The notes under the pieces: model-generated
What the model was told of the DNA's origin: nothing
What the model saw: the letters and a program-made list of their open reading frames with translations, nothing else
Database searches by the model: none
Program-made: the position numbers and the translations under genes
NCBI RefSeq assembly: GCF_037975245.1
Contig: NC_092565.1
Coordinates: forward strand, 19,936,999 to 20,000,998
Direction of reading: 5' to 3'
From: Apostichopus japonicus
Lineage: Eukaryota; Echinodermata; Holothuroidea; Aspidochirotida; Stichopodidae
DNA: 64,000 nucleotides
Part shown: piece after piece, positions 33,900-45,907 of the stretch
Layout: each line of letters starts with the position of its first letter
Position numbering within the stretch: the stretch's first letter is position 1

Positions 33900-36081
33900 A
33901 TGATCACAGAATTCTATGCGTGTTACTCAACTACTGTAACGTGATCCCCTGATGCTGGTAGGAACTAGTTGAGAGCAGGGTCTCGAAGTCTCAGTCGAAA
34001 TTGTAACTATTACATTGTAATAGAACTATTAATCAGGCATACGATCTATACCAGGGACTATTGCTGGTTTGTGAATCCAGTGGTAATTTGCATGCCTAAT
34101 GTTAACAGGTTCTTTTTCTTACATAGACGTGAATATCGAACAAGTTGAAATAATACTAACAGACATTAACTTGGGCACGTTATACCGCACTGTAAAACCA
34201 CATAAACGTCATCAGTGTTACCATAAAAATGTATAGGCTTCCAAAGAAAGTTAACTGATGATAATGTTTATTCATCTTCGAACTTCAATGAAATGTTATA
34301 CTATCACAACTGAAGTTATTCTTCTTATCGAGAAATTCGATTATCAAATTGAACAAGTTTCTAAGTCCTAAGTTTTTATAAAGTTTTGTATTTATTTGTT
34401 TATTAACTTAGCCTATGTTAAGAACGTGTTGCTAATAAAAAATATTTATGACTTTTGTTCCACTGAATTCTTTTGTTTTCATTCCGGTTGGGAAGGGGGT
34501 GGCGTGAGAACAAAAGGGCGCAGGGGGACCGCGACTACATGGGTCCACAGGAGCCGAATGGGCCCGTTAACATTGTAAAGACTTATATACGCTTCCAAAA
34601 CAATTGTGTCATCTCGGACAGAGAAAAGCATCATTTTCCTAACTTCAGCCCCAACTATAGTAGGGTTGTCGAGGAACCACTATACGTTACCCTTTAACTG
34701 TTGTGACCAAGATAACGGATTTGTTGGTTTTCGGACCAGGTCACCTAGTTGTGTATGTTTGTATTAAGCAGAATATATTGAATCCTGACCGGGTCCGACT
34801 CGGTTCTAATCAGGCCAGTAAGTCTGGTCAAGTTTGGTATATGATTCGACTCAAATTTAACCAATCTGTTTTGGTAGTGTATGTATAGGCTTTACATACC
34901 CATATACCCATATGTAGGCTATACATACCCATGGGTATAAGCTATACCCATATGTAGGCTATACATAACCATGGGTAAGCTATACCCATATGTAGGCTAT
35001 ACCCTGCTCGTACTTGGTGACTGAATACCTTTACGACGATTTCCAAGCCTCTCCCCCTGGCCCCTTCCCCAACCCCACCTCATTAAAAAGAAGAAGAAAA
35101 ACATGATTCCCTCTGCACGGTTTACATTAATGTTTTCTCTTACATTACAACCCTTTTTTCTGACTAATTTCGAAAACTTACAACAGCTTGCGTGTAGTGA
35201 AACTATCGCGAATAAATTCTCAACTTCAAAAAAGGAATTTTGCTGCACATTCATAGTTTACTTCTCCTTCCCTGGGACATTTTCATTGTTGAAGTTAAAA
35301 CTCCTCAATGTCTGAAAATAATGTGAAAGATTGGAACTTTAAGTCAAAGTATGATGCTGAGAGACCTTCGGCATTTTGTTAATACGAATTCGGGGCTAAC
35401 GAATACTGTGGTGGCACCTAATCAAAAAGAGGCCGTTTGAAAAGAATTTATTTACGCACAAAGAATGGTTCTCTGTTAAGCCTATATAGAAGGAAATCCC
35501 TTTCATCATAGAGGAGTATTCATAGCACTTATTCAAATTAGTGCACATGGATCTCTTAGAATTTGTGATCCTCTTGTAACTTAGGACTAAACCTGAAATC
35601 CTCTGTGACCTTTTTCACATGTCAGTGATCGACACAAGGGTAGCATATGGAAGCAAATTGTCTATAACCTCTTCCTGTATAAGAGTTCACGATACAGGAA
35701 GTATTAGAAACGTTAAAAACTTGCTGTTGAAGAGGAAAATAAATTCATACCAAACGGGAATAACGCTAGGCTGGCGCTCACTTTTGTTTTTTTGTTAGGA
35801 ATATACCGTATTGCATGTATAGCTGAATGGATGTGTTTATATGGGTAATGCGAAAAATATCCAGCATATAAGAGACTTGCGTTCGTTGATGATAGTAAAC
35901 CGACATGTATAAAACTGTACAACTTTATTGGAACTGATGTAACCCTTTTCATTGGCGCACTATCAAATACGTGAGTGGATGGATTATTTACGAAGGGACG
36001 GATTTGGGGGCAAGGACTCTGATACAGGTAAGAAATAGATTTGTGTTGTGAGTCCGTGTATAATTGTACTCGCATTCTAAC
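33900..36081. other. Intergenic sequence, one unassigned minus-strand ORF
   Basis: Holds a small tandem array (34863-35003), a perfect 10-bp-arm hairpin (CTTCCTGTAT...ATACAGGAAG, 35671-35701) and a 139-codon minus-strand ORF at 35713-36132 without recognisable family. No exon structure could be supported. Confidence 0.4.
34863..35003 (+). repeat. ~41-bp tandem repeat
   Basis: Two to three copies of CCCATATGTAGGCTATACAT followed by ACCCATGGGTATAAGCTATA. Confidence 0.8.
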
Positions 36082-36152
36082 ACAGTTGCATGTACTACTA
36101 TTTGTACTCATACTTGGGGCATTTGTACTCATACTTGTACTCGGGGCATTTG
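36082..36152 (-). repeat. Degraded inverted copy of the 27-kb minisatellite
   Basis: GTACTCATACTTGGGGCATT and TTGTACTCGGGGCATTTG are the reverse complement of the AATGCCCCGAGTACGAGTAC unit with changes. Confidence 0.6.
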
Positions 36153-36405
36153 GTAAATCTAAGTATAGATATCCTACTAGTGCAAGACTATAGAATGCAC
36201 TCGTATTCGCGCTTCAGAGAGCACTGTGCCTCGTTGTATTCGTTGAAAATAAGGTGTGTGGGGGGAGGGGGCGGGGGAGGGAGGGATCCACAGTAGGAAT
36301 TGTACCCGGCGTTATCCCGTTATAATATACAAGTATGCATTGGGGAAGGGGGCACATTCACCATTTTTTGTACTGAGGAAAGGAAGGGTTAAGACGGTTA
36401 AGATG

Positions 36406-36989
36406 CAGGGGCGGATGCAGGATCATGGGGGGGTCTGACTGGTCCAGCCGCGCCTGAACGTAAGACTATCTAAGCGGAGCGCCACCATCGGTTGGCGCGG
36501 AGCGTACCAGAAAATTTTTGGCTTTACAAACCCCCCAGATGGCCGGAAACGGCACTTCCCGAGTATTCTAAGCTGCATGTACCTAGCCTGAAAATATGGA
36601 TCTCATGTCTGCAATTTCTCAATTGATGAGAAAAAAACAATCTATGAAATATGGTAATACATATCAGATGAGTTGAGATGATACAAAAATCATAATGCCT
36701 TTAGCCCCCAATCCCCCTCCCGTTCCGTCACCACTGTTTGATGCAGGGCCGGATCCAGAATTCTGGAAGGGTGAGGGGTTTGGCCTCCAGTGATCCTAGG
36801 GTCTAAGGAGAGTGGGTTTCCCTCTATCCATTGTGAAATTCTTGGATATTTAAGTACAACAGGGAACCCCCTTCAATTTAGCCATGCAAAGCACCTCTCT
36901 CTTTTTTTTTCTCTTTTTCTTTTTCTCTTTTTTTTTTTTTTTTGGCCAAAAGCAGGGGGGTCCGGACCCCCCCTCTGGATCCGCGCCTG
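36406..36989. mobile_element. hAT-like non-autonomous element with 5-bp target duplication (copy B)
   Basis: The left end is CAGGGGCGGATGCAGG, and the right end in reverse complement is CAGGCGCGGATCCAG. AGATG flanks both sides (36401-36405 and 36990-36994). Its sequence is the reverse complement of copy A with the transposase part (about 25070-25785 of A) missing and replaced by a T-rich tract. It contains the shared core at 36456-36567. Confidence 0.85.
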
Positions 36990-37123
36990 AGATGTTATGT
37001 CATAGAGGGGAGGAAACCATAAAGAGTGGAACCCCTTCCATTTGATAAAATTTGGGTACAACGGAGGGTACGTGCTTTGATGTAAAATAGTGCTATTACC
37101 TTGCAAATTGTGAAACATTGTTT

Positions 37124-37233
<110 letters not shown>

Positions 37234-38180
37234 ATGTGATGTACTGACGTTACCAGTCGCACGTAAGCACTCTAAGCAAGTTCCTTGTTTCGCAGTGTAA
37301 AGGAAACAGGAGTTTCCGGGTCAAGAAATAGATAGCATGAAGCCAGTTTACACTTACGAATAATAAACACCTACTTCTGCTATGGGCATGTGCCTTACCG
37401 TGACTTAAATGTCACAGTCGAAAAAGAAAAGGCATGAGGGGGTGGGGGAGCCATGCATGAACCCCCCCCCCCCACACACACACACACATAAAAAACACGT
37501 TTGGACTCAAATTCATTCGAATTCCAGAACCATCTTTTCACTTACCAAACTGCTTGCTCCTAACTGGTTAATATTCCTCTACCACAAAAACTGTAATTTA
37601 AAGCTGAACTTACCATGGCCCATGATTAAAACATGAACTCAAACGTTTTGTATAATGTTGAAGAATATTGTTACATGAATCCAATCAAAATATTCGCGAC
37701 TTGGAATAGATTTGTGTTTCTAGTAATTAACAAGTGAAGTGGCTAGGGTTTCATGTGGGGGAGTGGGGGGGGGGGGTCAGCGGCACGATTGGAAGAGTGA
37801 GAGCTGGAGCCCTTCTTCCTCACTTCATCTAACCTGACTTATATTCTGTATGGCTATCTTATTTGAATAGCAGTTGTGATCTATTGGCTTACCATCTAGT
37901 GAAGGCCCCGGTGTTTAGGGGGAAGGGGGGCTGGTACAATAAATCGCTTAAATCGCCTATTTCTACACTCTGTTAAAAAGTTATTACGTCACATACCTTC
38001 ATTAGCTAATTTAATAGAAGTTTAATAAATCAATTCCTTAAATTTAATTCACCGCGGACATATTCCATATTTTGCCCTGTATTATATATCTATATAATAA
38101 GTATACCATTGCAATGTTGTTACTTCTTGACACTTTCACTGATTTTCACACCGTCAGTAATCTATCTCATCCTTTTGAAC

Positions 38181-38224
38181 ATCCAAGCAGGGAGTTGTTA
38201 TAAGAAACAACTCCCTGATCCAAG
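38181..38224. repeat. 30-bp perfect hairpin flanked by 7-bp direct repeats
   Basis: Arms CAGGGAGTTGTT (38188-38199) and AACAACTCCCTG (38206-38217) with loop ATAAGA. The left flank ends ATCCAAG and the right flank begins ATCCAAG. The stem is closely related to the hairpin at 21339. Confidence 0.8.
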
Positions 38225-38810
38225 TATCCAAAATAACTACAGTGGAACCATTTATTCGGGTCTTTTGACAATGGTTTCAGGCGGAAATATATTTTACCAA
38301 CACGCTCTACTCTAGTTTGCGATGGTGCCGAAAGTTAGCATTCCATTTATACAGTGCGCCACCATTAATCACACAGCTACTACACAAACAGATGTATATT
38401 TAGGTCAGAACACCAGGACGAAATTACATCACGAAAGGTTTTCGCTTAAGAAGCAGTTATTATTAGCGAGGACAAAAACAGAAAAACAAAGATCTTATCA
38501 ACTTCGGTGATAAACAAAAGCGTAAGATTCGCATCCTTGATGATGGTAATATATTTTAAACAGATTGATTGGGGCCTACAACACGTTTATGGCCTACGAA
38601 GTTGATATATTCGTATCAGGTGTACCATACAAGAGTTATAGATACTACTGGATTCACATGTAAAACTGGATGGCTAAAGTAATGCTGTCTTGTTAAAAAA
38701 AATTAAAAAATAAACTTTCGATGGGATTTGAAGAACTACGGAATCAAAACTCGATAGAAGAACAACCCGGTAAGTTTTACTTGTTAACTTTATGTGGATA
38801 GTATATGATA

Positions 38811-38972
38811 ATAACAATAGCAGTAGTAGTAGTATTATTTTTATTATTATTATTAGTAGTAGTAGTAGTAGCAGTAGTAGTAATAGTAGTAGTAGAAGTA
38901 GTAATAATAATAATAATACTATTACTAATAATAATAATACTACTATGATGATGATGACGACGATGATCAGTA
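38811..38972 (+). repeat. Trinucleotide repeat tract
   Basis: Mixed AGT, ATT, AAT, ACT and GATGAT repeats over about 160 bases. Confidence 0.9.
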
Positions 38973-38998
38973 GGATATATTTGGCGTTTTTCTAGTCT

Positions 38999-39045
38999 TG
39001 TTTATTTATTTATTTTATTTTATTTATTTATTTATCTTTTATTGA
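38999..39045 (+). repeat. (TTTA)n microsatellite
   Basis: TTTATTTATTTATTTTATTTT pattern directly after the trinucleotide tract. Confidence 0.85.
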
Positions 39046-39585
39046 AGTGCAGTCGAGGCCTCGAATGTATATTTCAAAAATGTTGTGAAATTGCTGTTGT
39101 ATGTTGCAGCTGTATCATGAGTGTGCAAGCAATACTGGTATCTGTTTATTTTCGGGTTTTATTTGCCTTTTGCGTTCGTTTTTGTAATTAATGAACAAGG
39201 AATATTTGGAATGTTGTAAAGATGTGACGTTAGGTCTCAATACATTTGATTTCTTTTCTATAGATCATGTGACACGTCTCTTCGAGAATGAGTATGGAAC
39301 ATTCGTGGTTACGATTTTTGACTGATTTCGTTAGCGTCGCCCCTCTCCTTTATTAATACGAAACACTCACACATTAGCACGAAACTTATTTAATGCGTTA
39401 GTTTATAACAACGTTACAGAACATCAATAATAATATCTTCGTGAAGTCTTATTCTTTCAAAGCAAACATCCAGAATTGACAAATGAAGGTTATAGGTCTT
39501 AGGCTTATTTGCATACAACGTTCTGGGCGGAAGTCGCTATGTTATCATGCATGTATGTAGCTTATGTATTTTAGATCCTCCTGCA

Positions 39586-39619
39586 AGCAGGAACTCGTGA
39601 AGAAGCCATCATTGGTTTA
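39586..39619 (+). repeat. Dispersed motif CAGGAACTCGnGAAGAAGCC
   Basis: TTTTAGATCCTCCTGCAAGC then AGGAACTCGTGAAGAAGCC. The same 5' part and motif recur at 53791-53830, and a second tandem copy of the motif follows there to about 53853. Confidence 0.6.
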
Positions 39620-41251
39620 TCAAAGCCGCAAGCTGACCGAAGTCAGTCTCTTACATTCATATTTAACGTCCATGATTATGAATTGTCAATTGTCAACAAC
39701 TCTGTAACTGGACGACATACATTAATCTTGCAAGTGACTCGAATTTATCAACTACAATTACCATTTAAGAACAAAACTTCCTTGGATGTATGTGTATTTG
39801 TATTTGTAAGTGTGTGTGTGTGTGTGTGTTAGTGAGTGAGGGATATTCACAGTTAACCTCTACTGCGACTGTTTTGTTTATATTTCTGTTACTTTCCGTT
39901 CGGCTTGCTAAATAACATATCGCACCTCTGGTAATGCTTCCTGATGGAACGTTCATTCCATCTTCACACGGTGCTAACGACATTATTGATCTTTTCAAGT
40001 AGGGCTGCAGTAAAGTATACGGAAATGTTTCAGTTCCATCAGAAATATAACACTTCTGTCATCAATACGTTAATAACATAAGAAGAGTCATTGTTGAGTT
40101 AATGTCTTCAAAATTGGAATCCCTGGAATGGGATTTTATCTGAATTGTTAACACTGCAAGTGGCATTCAAAATGATGAATCCTTTATTTGTCCATAATTC
40201 ATTAATCGACGAGCCTATAATAGTTACAATATGAGGTCTGGTTTTTATCAAAAGAGGATCCTTTTTTTTTGGCATGGAATTGATGAATAATTGCAGGTCG
40301 ACACTGACGATTTTCTTTGCAAATTGTTTAATGAACATATGCCCTATATTGTTCTAATTTATTATCGAGAGAGGCGCTGATCCATAGGGCGGCGTGGGGG
40401 GGGTGGGGGAGGCACCCTTCCCCTCTCCCCTTTTCATCATTACACAACAGTATAATAGTAGTCATTAGCACAACCTTGCACTCAGACCTATAATTATAGT
40501 CCTGTGATTTTCTTGTCTAAATACGCCTAAGTATGACACCAGGGGACGTCTAGAAGTTTCCATACTTCTGGCCACCACCACCACCGCCCTACGTGGGAGT
40601 CGGCTTTAACCAGGCCGTGGCCACACGCCTCCTTTGTAAAATTCTGGATCCTATCCTATATTTATTATCTGTGGAAAATCAAATAAATAAATAAAATCAT
40701 GTGGCTTGCCGCTGAGTCATTTTGATGCCAAATAAGCACACACAAAAAATCACATCATCCACACTAATTGTTAAATTTCTACTAATTTTATAAATAATTG
40801 AAATGTCTGGCACGGCAAAGAGTATCTCAAAGTCAATTTTCCAAGGACAATATTTGTTTTGTTTTTCTTTTATTAATCTGAAAATTTAGCTAGACGTTAT
40901 CATTTTTTTTGCATATATAGTAAATATTTATAAATCATCAAACACTATTGACGATTTCTTACTAGAATTTGTAGATTTATATACAATATAACATTATATG
41001 CGGCATTGATATACGTTTCCATAGTAACGTGCTTCACAAAATTTAATTAGCCTCACTTATTGTATATGAAAATATTGACAAATCATGCATAACCTTCTCA
41101 AAGGGTGGTTGACGTTATAAACAGTTAATGCATGATGGCTTCTGATCAGTTTATGTGCTGCAGTCAAGTGTTATATTTCTCGCTGAAGTATAATTTAATT
41201 AATTAATTTGTTTTGTCCAGACCGTGACTCTGTATTCTCTTGTGTCTTATC

Positions 41252-41269
41252 CATGATCACGTGATCATG
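41252..41269. repeat. 18-bp perfect palindrome centred on CACGTG
   Basis: CATGATCACGTGATCATG is its own reverse complement and contains an E-box. It stands at the left edge of the ~95-bp tandem array. Confidence 0.8.
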
Positions 41270-41550
41270 ATCACGTTCCTATCGTAGGAGAATTTGGGCT
41301 AAGAGTGAAATCAGCTACACCAGACATAACATCGTTATAATCACATGGTCACGGTCCCGGAGTTAGACTGATTGGGGCTACGAATGAAATCAGATGCACC
41401 AGACATAACGCATAACATTATTTTGATCACATGACCAACGGTCCTGGCGTAAGACAAATGAGGCTGGGAATAATATCAGCTGCACCAGACATAACATCGT
41501 TATTATCACGTGATCTCGGTCCTGGCGTAAGATAAATGTTGCCGGGAAGC
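41270..41550 (+). repeat. ~95-bp tandem array interrupted by a transposon
   Basis: Three units share CACCAGACATAACATCGTTA, then ATCACGTGATC and GGTCCTGGCGTAAGA. A fourth continues after the transposon, at 42555-42620. Confidence 0.8.
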
Positions 41551-42554
41551 GTAATTTTTTTCCTAGGAGGGTTAGGGGCAATTAACATATATAGGCGTAT
41601 CCAGGCCCTCGCGCAGGCGTGTTACTCGTAAAAAGTTTATGGCTAGTAGTATTTCATACAGTGTGTGCGACGCGATTCACGTTTTGCACATGTATACGTA
41701 TATGCGTTCATGCAGCGACGGAGACCTGTTCGACTGACAATCCTTGCGCCAATCTTCAGCTGGAATCTTGCCCTAGATTAGAGGTTTTATTTGCCCTACA
41801 TTAGGTTTATTATTTAATTGTCATTTTGTTTTTCACATTTTGTTTACAGGGTTTTTGTGTAACGTCACGTATTGATGGTGGAAAATAGTGGCTCACATTT
41901 TAAAATCATGATTTCAGTGTGGAAAATGTTAACACATTTAGTAGGAAAAACTTTACATTTTTAGACAAGATCCACAGGATTTGTACATAGGGTTAAAAGT
42001 GGGACTATCTATCCTTGACAATTTCATGAAAATAAGATGTATGTCTTACTTGAAGCTTGAAATAAAGATTTTTTGTCTTCTTAATAGAAGTTACAATGAA
42101 GTTACAAAGTGCATAAAATGGGACCACTATGATGTTTTGTAATGCCCATGGACTATATTTAAGCCTTTACCTGATTTAAGTTTGCATGATATTAAATCAC
42201 AAGCCGATAGGCAGACTATAAGTCCCCTACATAAAATAACACCTCCAGAAAATTAATAATTGAAGTGACGATTTGATCGCGCTTTAATTTGTATTTCTTT
42301 AGCCCGCGTCCCATCACTTATTTTCTTCAATTCTCACTTGGTAATCCTTGGCCAAAAAGCAAAGTGCATTACGTGTAAAACTGTACAGCAGAGATCTATT
42401 GCTTTGTACAGCGTACATAGTGCCCACGTACACCCCACACGTGTATTACAACGATCGATGGGTAACGCGTGTCTATGAGTAACACGCATGCGCGAGGGTT
42501 TGGATACGCCTATAAATGATAATTACCCCTAACCCTCCTAGGAAAAAAAAATAC
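41551..42554. mobile_element. Non-autonomous DNA transposon with ~75-bp inverted ends and 7-bp target duplication
   Basis: Left end: GTAATTTTTTTCCTAGGAGG then GTTAGGGG, followed by ATAGGCGTATCCAGGCCCTC. The right end in reverse complement starts GTATTTTTTTTTCCTAGGAG and follows the same order. Flanks GGGAAGC (41544-41550) and GGGAACC (42555-42561) differ by one base, and removing the element restores the repeat unit at the expected length. Internal ~850 bases code for nothing recognisable. Confidence 0.8.
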
Positions 42555-42620
42555 GGGAACCAAAACAGCTGCACCGGATATAACATCGTTACTATCACGT
42601 GAACTCGGTTGTACTTAAAA

Positions 42621-44299
42621 TCGACGCTGTGCTAAAGCCGGCTTAGCATGATAGCGATTACTTCCATGCTATCCCTCTTCACTGTGTGGTGGTGTTTCAC
42701 GAAATTATACATCGCCAAATCACTGCCATGACCCAGTCGCAATGACATGGAAACAATTTCCATGTAAGATTACTATTTAAAGGGAGTGAAGACTCGCGCG
42801 CAAAGAAACGTAGTATGCCGGTAATCTGACCTAGCTTCGGATGAGGTGTAACAGAAGTGTTAGACACCACCATCGATTCCAGAAAATACACACACAGCTT
42901 GCTACCGTCGGTAATTAGACAGTAGTGTACAGTCAATACATGCAGCTACGGTCAATTCCCACAACACAGTGTACAAAGTAGCGATGGACATCTTAGGTCC
43001 AGGTAAAGATAACAAGGTATCACGTTTCAAAACTGTCTGCATTTTGTAGCGACACGAACAAAACGTCACTTGCAAGCAACGGAACAAAGGTTACGTACTT
43101 AGATACATGGTGCTATGTAATTGCACATTGGAAAATAATGTTTCTGTGCAGTATCAAATTTAAACTTATTTCACCAAAAGTAAGTAAACAAAGTAAAACA
43201 TGTCGCAGAACCATAAATAAGCAGCTAGGCCTATTTTAGTGTCTCAAACAATTAAAATAATACATTTGCAAAAATACCTACCAAGATAGCTTGGCTTCTG
43301 TTACGTTAGGCCGGCTCCGCTATTACTAGGCATTTACTATACAGTAGCTAGGTGTGAGCGATTCCTAAGCCTATACAGTACCCCACTGTTACTTTGAACC
43401 GCTACTCGATTAGTGCGATTCGTATACATTTTCCCAATTATTTATCTTGTCTTTTAGCTGCAGACTGGTGCGCGAAAATATCGCGATTACTCCATTACAC
43501 TATCTAAATCAAAGCGATCTTCTACGCAATGAAAATCTAAGGTTGAAATAGCATCTATCTTCAACTCGCAACTGGTGTTGAGTGAAAATCTTTACACAAA
43601 ATTCTAGCAGCAACTAGTAACAACAAACTTGTCTCAAAACTCCTTAAATTGTTGTATATTTTGCGAATTATGACTGATGGCATGTAGGAAATGCTTTAAG
43701 AAATAATTTAGATGTTTGGTCACTTTAAGTGTATTGTTATTCTTACACGACACAATTTTAACAATGCTTATTGTTAGTAGTCTAACCTGCATATACTCTA
43801 CTATGCAGGGTTTGTCTGCGCTTAACCAAGCCGTCGTGATTTTCTTAATTGGTTGAGAAATTAATTTATGCACACAACATATTTATGAATGCCTTTAAAA
43901 CACATTACGTACTTCGTAAGCTCAAACCGTTCCCTCTAATAAATATTTATCTTAGATTTTAAATGATACTTTCGCTGTATGTTTGTAAAAGACCCATGAA
44001 GGTTGTGAACAATCTCCGTACATTATGTAAATGCATATAGCGAACAATTTTACACATTTATTTCGCAATGGGGTCGGTCATTGATAAAAATCTAACTTGG
44101 CGACAATTAATTTTCGTACTTGAACGGCGCCTAGCCATTTCCCCCAACGTAACTATATATCCAAGCTGAAGTTTAATTTGGCACTGAATCTCAACAATTG
44201 CGAAAAAAAAATGGAAAACTTCAACAATGGAAGCAAATATATAATACCGATGATTCAGTGATATCGTTCGTTCCAATAGCAAGGCTGTATGTACAAAGA
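42621..44299. other. Sequence without recognised features
   Basis: No exon, array or transposon was recognised between the tandem array and the satellite at 44.3 kb. Confidence 0.4.
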
Positions 44300-44725
44300 A
44301 TTGCACACAATTTGACCACTATTGACCCCCAAATGACCTTTCACCTCCACAAAAAGCAATAGGCTTCTTGAACATAACGTGTCACAACTATAAACTAGTT
44401 ATGAGATTGTTCCAAGCTGCCCCTCTTGAGGTATCGTGTTTACTGGGTTTCCACAGTTTGGCCATTGTGACCCCAAGTGACCTTTGACCTCTTCAAAAAC
44501 AATAGGCTTCTTGTACTTAACGTTTCACAACTACATACCAAATATGGTAATGGTCCAAGCTCCCCTTATTGAGATATCTTGTTTACAAAGTTTTCACAAT
44601 TTCACCCCTGGTGACCCCAAATGACCTTTGCCGTCCCCAGAAAACAATTGGCTTCTTCTACTCAATGTGGTACTCCTACACACCAAATATGAGCTTGGTC
44701 AAAGCTTCCCTTTTTGAAATATCAT
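44300..44725 (-). repeat. AGGTCA satellite family, three ~130-bp units, minus orientation
   Basis: Units share GACCCCAAATGACCTTT, CAATAGGCTTCTTGTACT and GAGATATCTTGTTTAC. The reverse complement matches 29206-29340 (GTAAACA...ATCTCAA...TTTGGTGTGTAG). A perfect DR1, TGACCTTTGACCT, is at 44478-44490. A short CA tract and CATA repeats follow. Confidence 0.85.
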
Positions 44726-45116
44726 GTTTACCAGCAAGGAGGGACACACACACACACATATACACATACGTACATACACACATACACACGCTTATCTGCC
44801 TGCATACCTACAAAGGTTACGATTTCATCGAAACCAAACACATCGCTTGGTTTCGATATTTTCTTAAAGCATAAAATGATATACATATTCCCCCTTTGCA
44901 TTGAGACAGCAGAGGATGATTCACCAAACATAAAACATTCTTTTGTTTTTATTTCTCGACTTCCCCGACTCGTATTGTTTCTTTCGATATCTCAGTTTAT
45001 TTGTTCTATACAAGAGTGATTCTGTTAAAACAATCCAAATAGCTTGAACGACATTTATTTATGTTTCACTACAAGTTCGGTCGGCACCAACTTTCGTTTC
45101 CCTCACAAGTTACTTT

Positions 45117-45130
45117 CAACAACGTTGTTG
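45117..45130. repeat. 14-bp perfect palindrome
   Basis: CAACAACGTTGTTG, about 550 bases upstream of the K2P start exon. No known role. Confidence 0.5.
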
Positions 45131-45678
45131 GCAGTTGAATGTTTTCACAGTTACTGTAGGCCTACTGCATTAAACGTGTTAAGCTATTGAAATATAAAAA
45201 AAAGCATACAAGAAATTAGTATTGAATGAATAACTTTCATATTCCGTTCTAGCTTCTCTTTTATAATGCTGAATATTGATTTATCGATAATATTTTCTCT
45301 CAGTGAGAATCGAGACAAATATAACTACTGTGATAGGACACATCGCCTTTTTTCGTACACCAACCTGGTTACCATGCCAACGTTGTATCAAGCAAGGCGA
45401 TACTGCGGTTGATAACAATTGTATCACTTCCTCCTTTTAATTATGACATCTGTTGTTCAATATAATCTTCATATCTTTCAATTCACTTTCCGAAGGTAAG
45501 GTTGCTCAGGGTTAGGAAATGAACTTGTTGCAAACTGTTAATATAATAACAGAAAAACTGAGCATACTGGAGGGGGGGGGGGGGAGGACGGAGGGATTCA
45601 TGATATATTTACAAGACCTAAGCAGTTCGACGATATATTGTTATACATTAATTTTGTTTTTTCGTTCTTGCAGAAAGA

Positions 45679-45907
45679 ATGGCGACGACGAAACCGAGCA
45701 GACTACAGTCTATTTCCCGCGTAGTAAGACGAGCATTCCCGCACATAGTTCTGATCACTGTGTACCTGGGCTACCTAGTGTTAGGAGCCTGTGTATTTTG
45801 CCGTCTGGAACATCAAATTCAGGCGAAAGAGTTCTTGAGAGCCAGGAATCACTGTAAATCGGCCATTCTTGATAAAATGGAAAATATGACGAACGGCAAC
45901 AAGACTG
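45679..45907 (+). CDS. K2P channel exon with start codon and M1
   Basis: The acceptor CTTGCAG ends at 45673, only five bases before the ATG, so at least one 5' non-coding exon lies upstream and is not identified. It ends ACT G|GTAAGT in phase 1. The 5' exon could alternatively be coding, because no stop lies between acceptor and ATG. Confidence 0.85.

Larger units (their letters stand above)
37234..41250. other. Intergenic sequence without recognised gene
   Basis: Contains C- and G-homopolymers (about 37465 and 37768), the hairpin at 38188, trinucleotide and TTTA repeats at 38.8-39.0 kb and one copy of the GGAACTCG...GAAGAAGCC motif near 39589. No exon was recognised. Confidence 0.4.

Noticed and set aside
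35671-35701. Hairpin CTTCCTGTAT...ATACAGGAAG as a member of the 7-bp-flanked set
   Set aside because: No direct repeat at its borders and no CA...TG ends.
44569-45019. Two overlapping ORFs of 101 codons
   Set aside because: They cover satellite units and a CA/CATA microsatellite; no domain.
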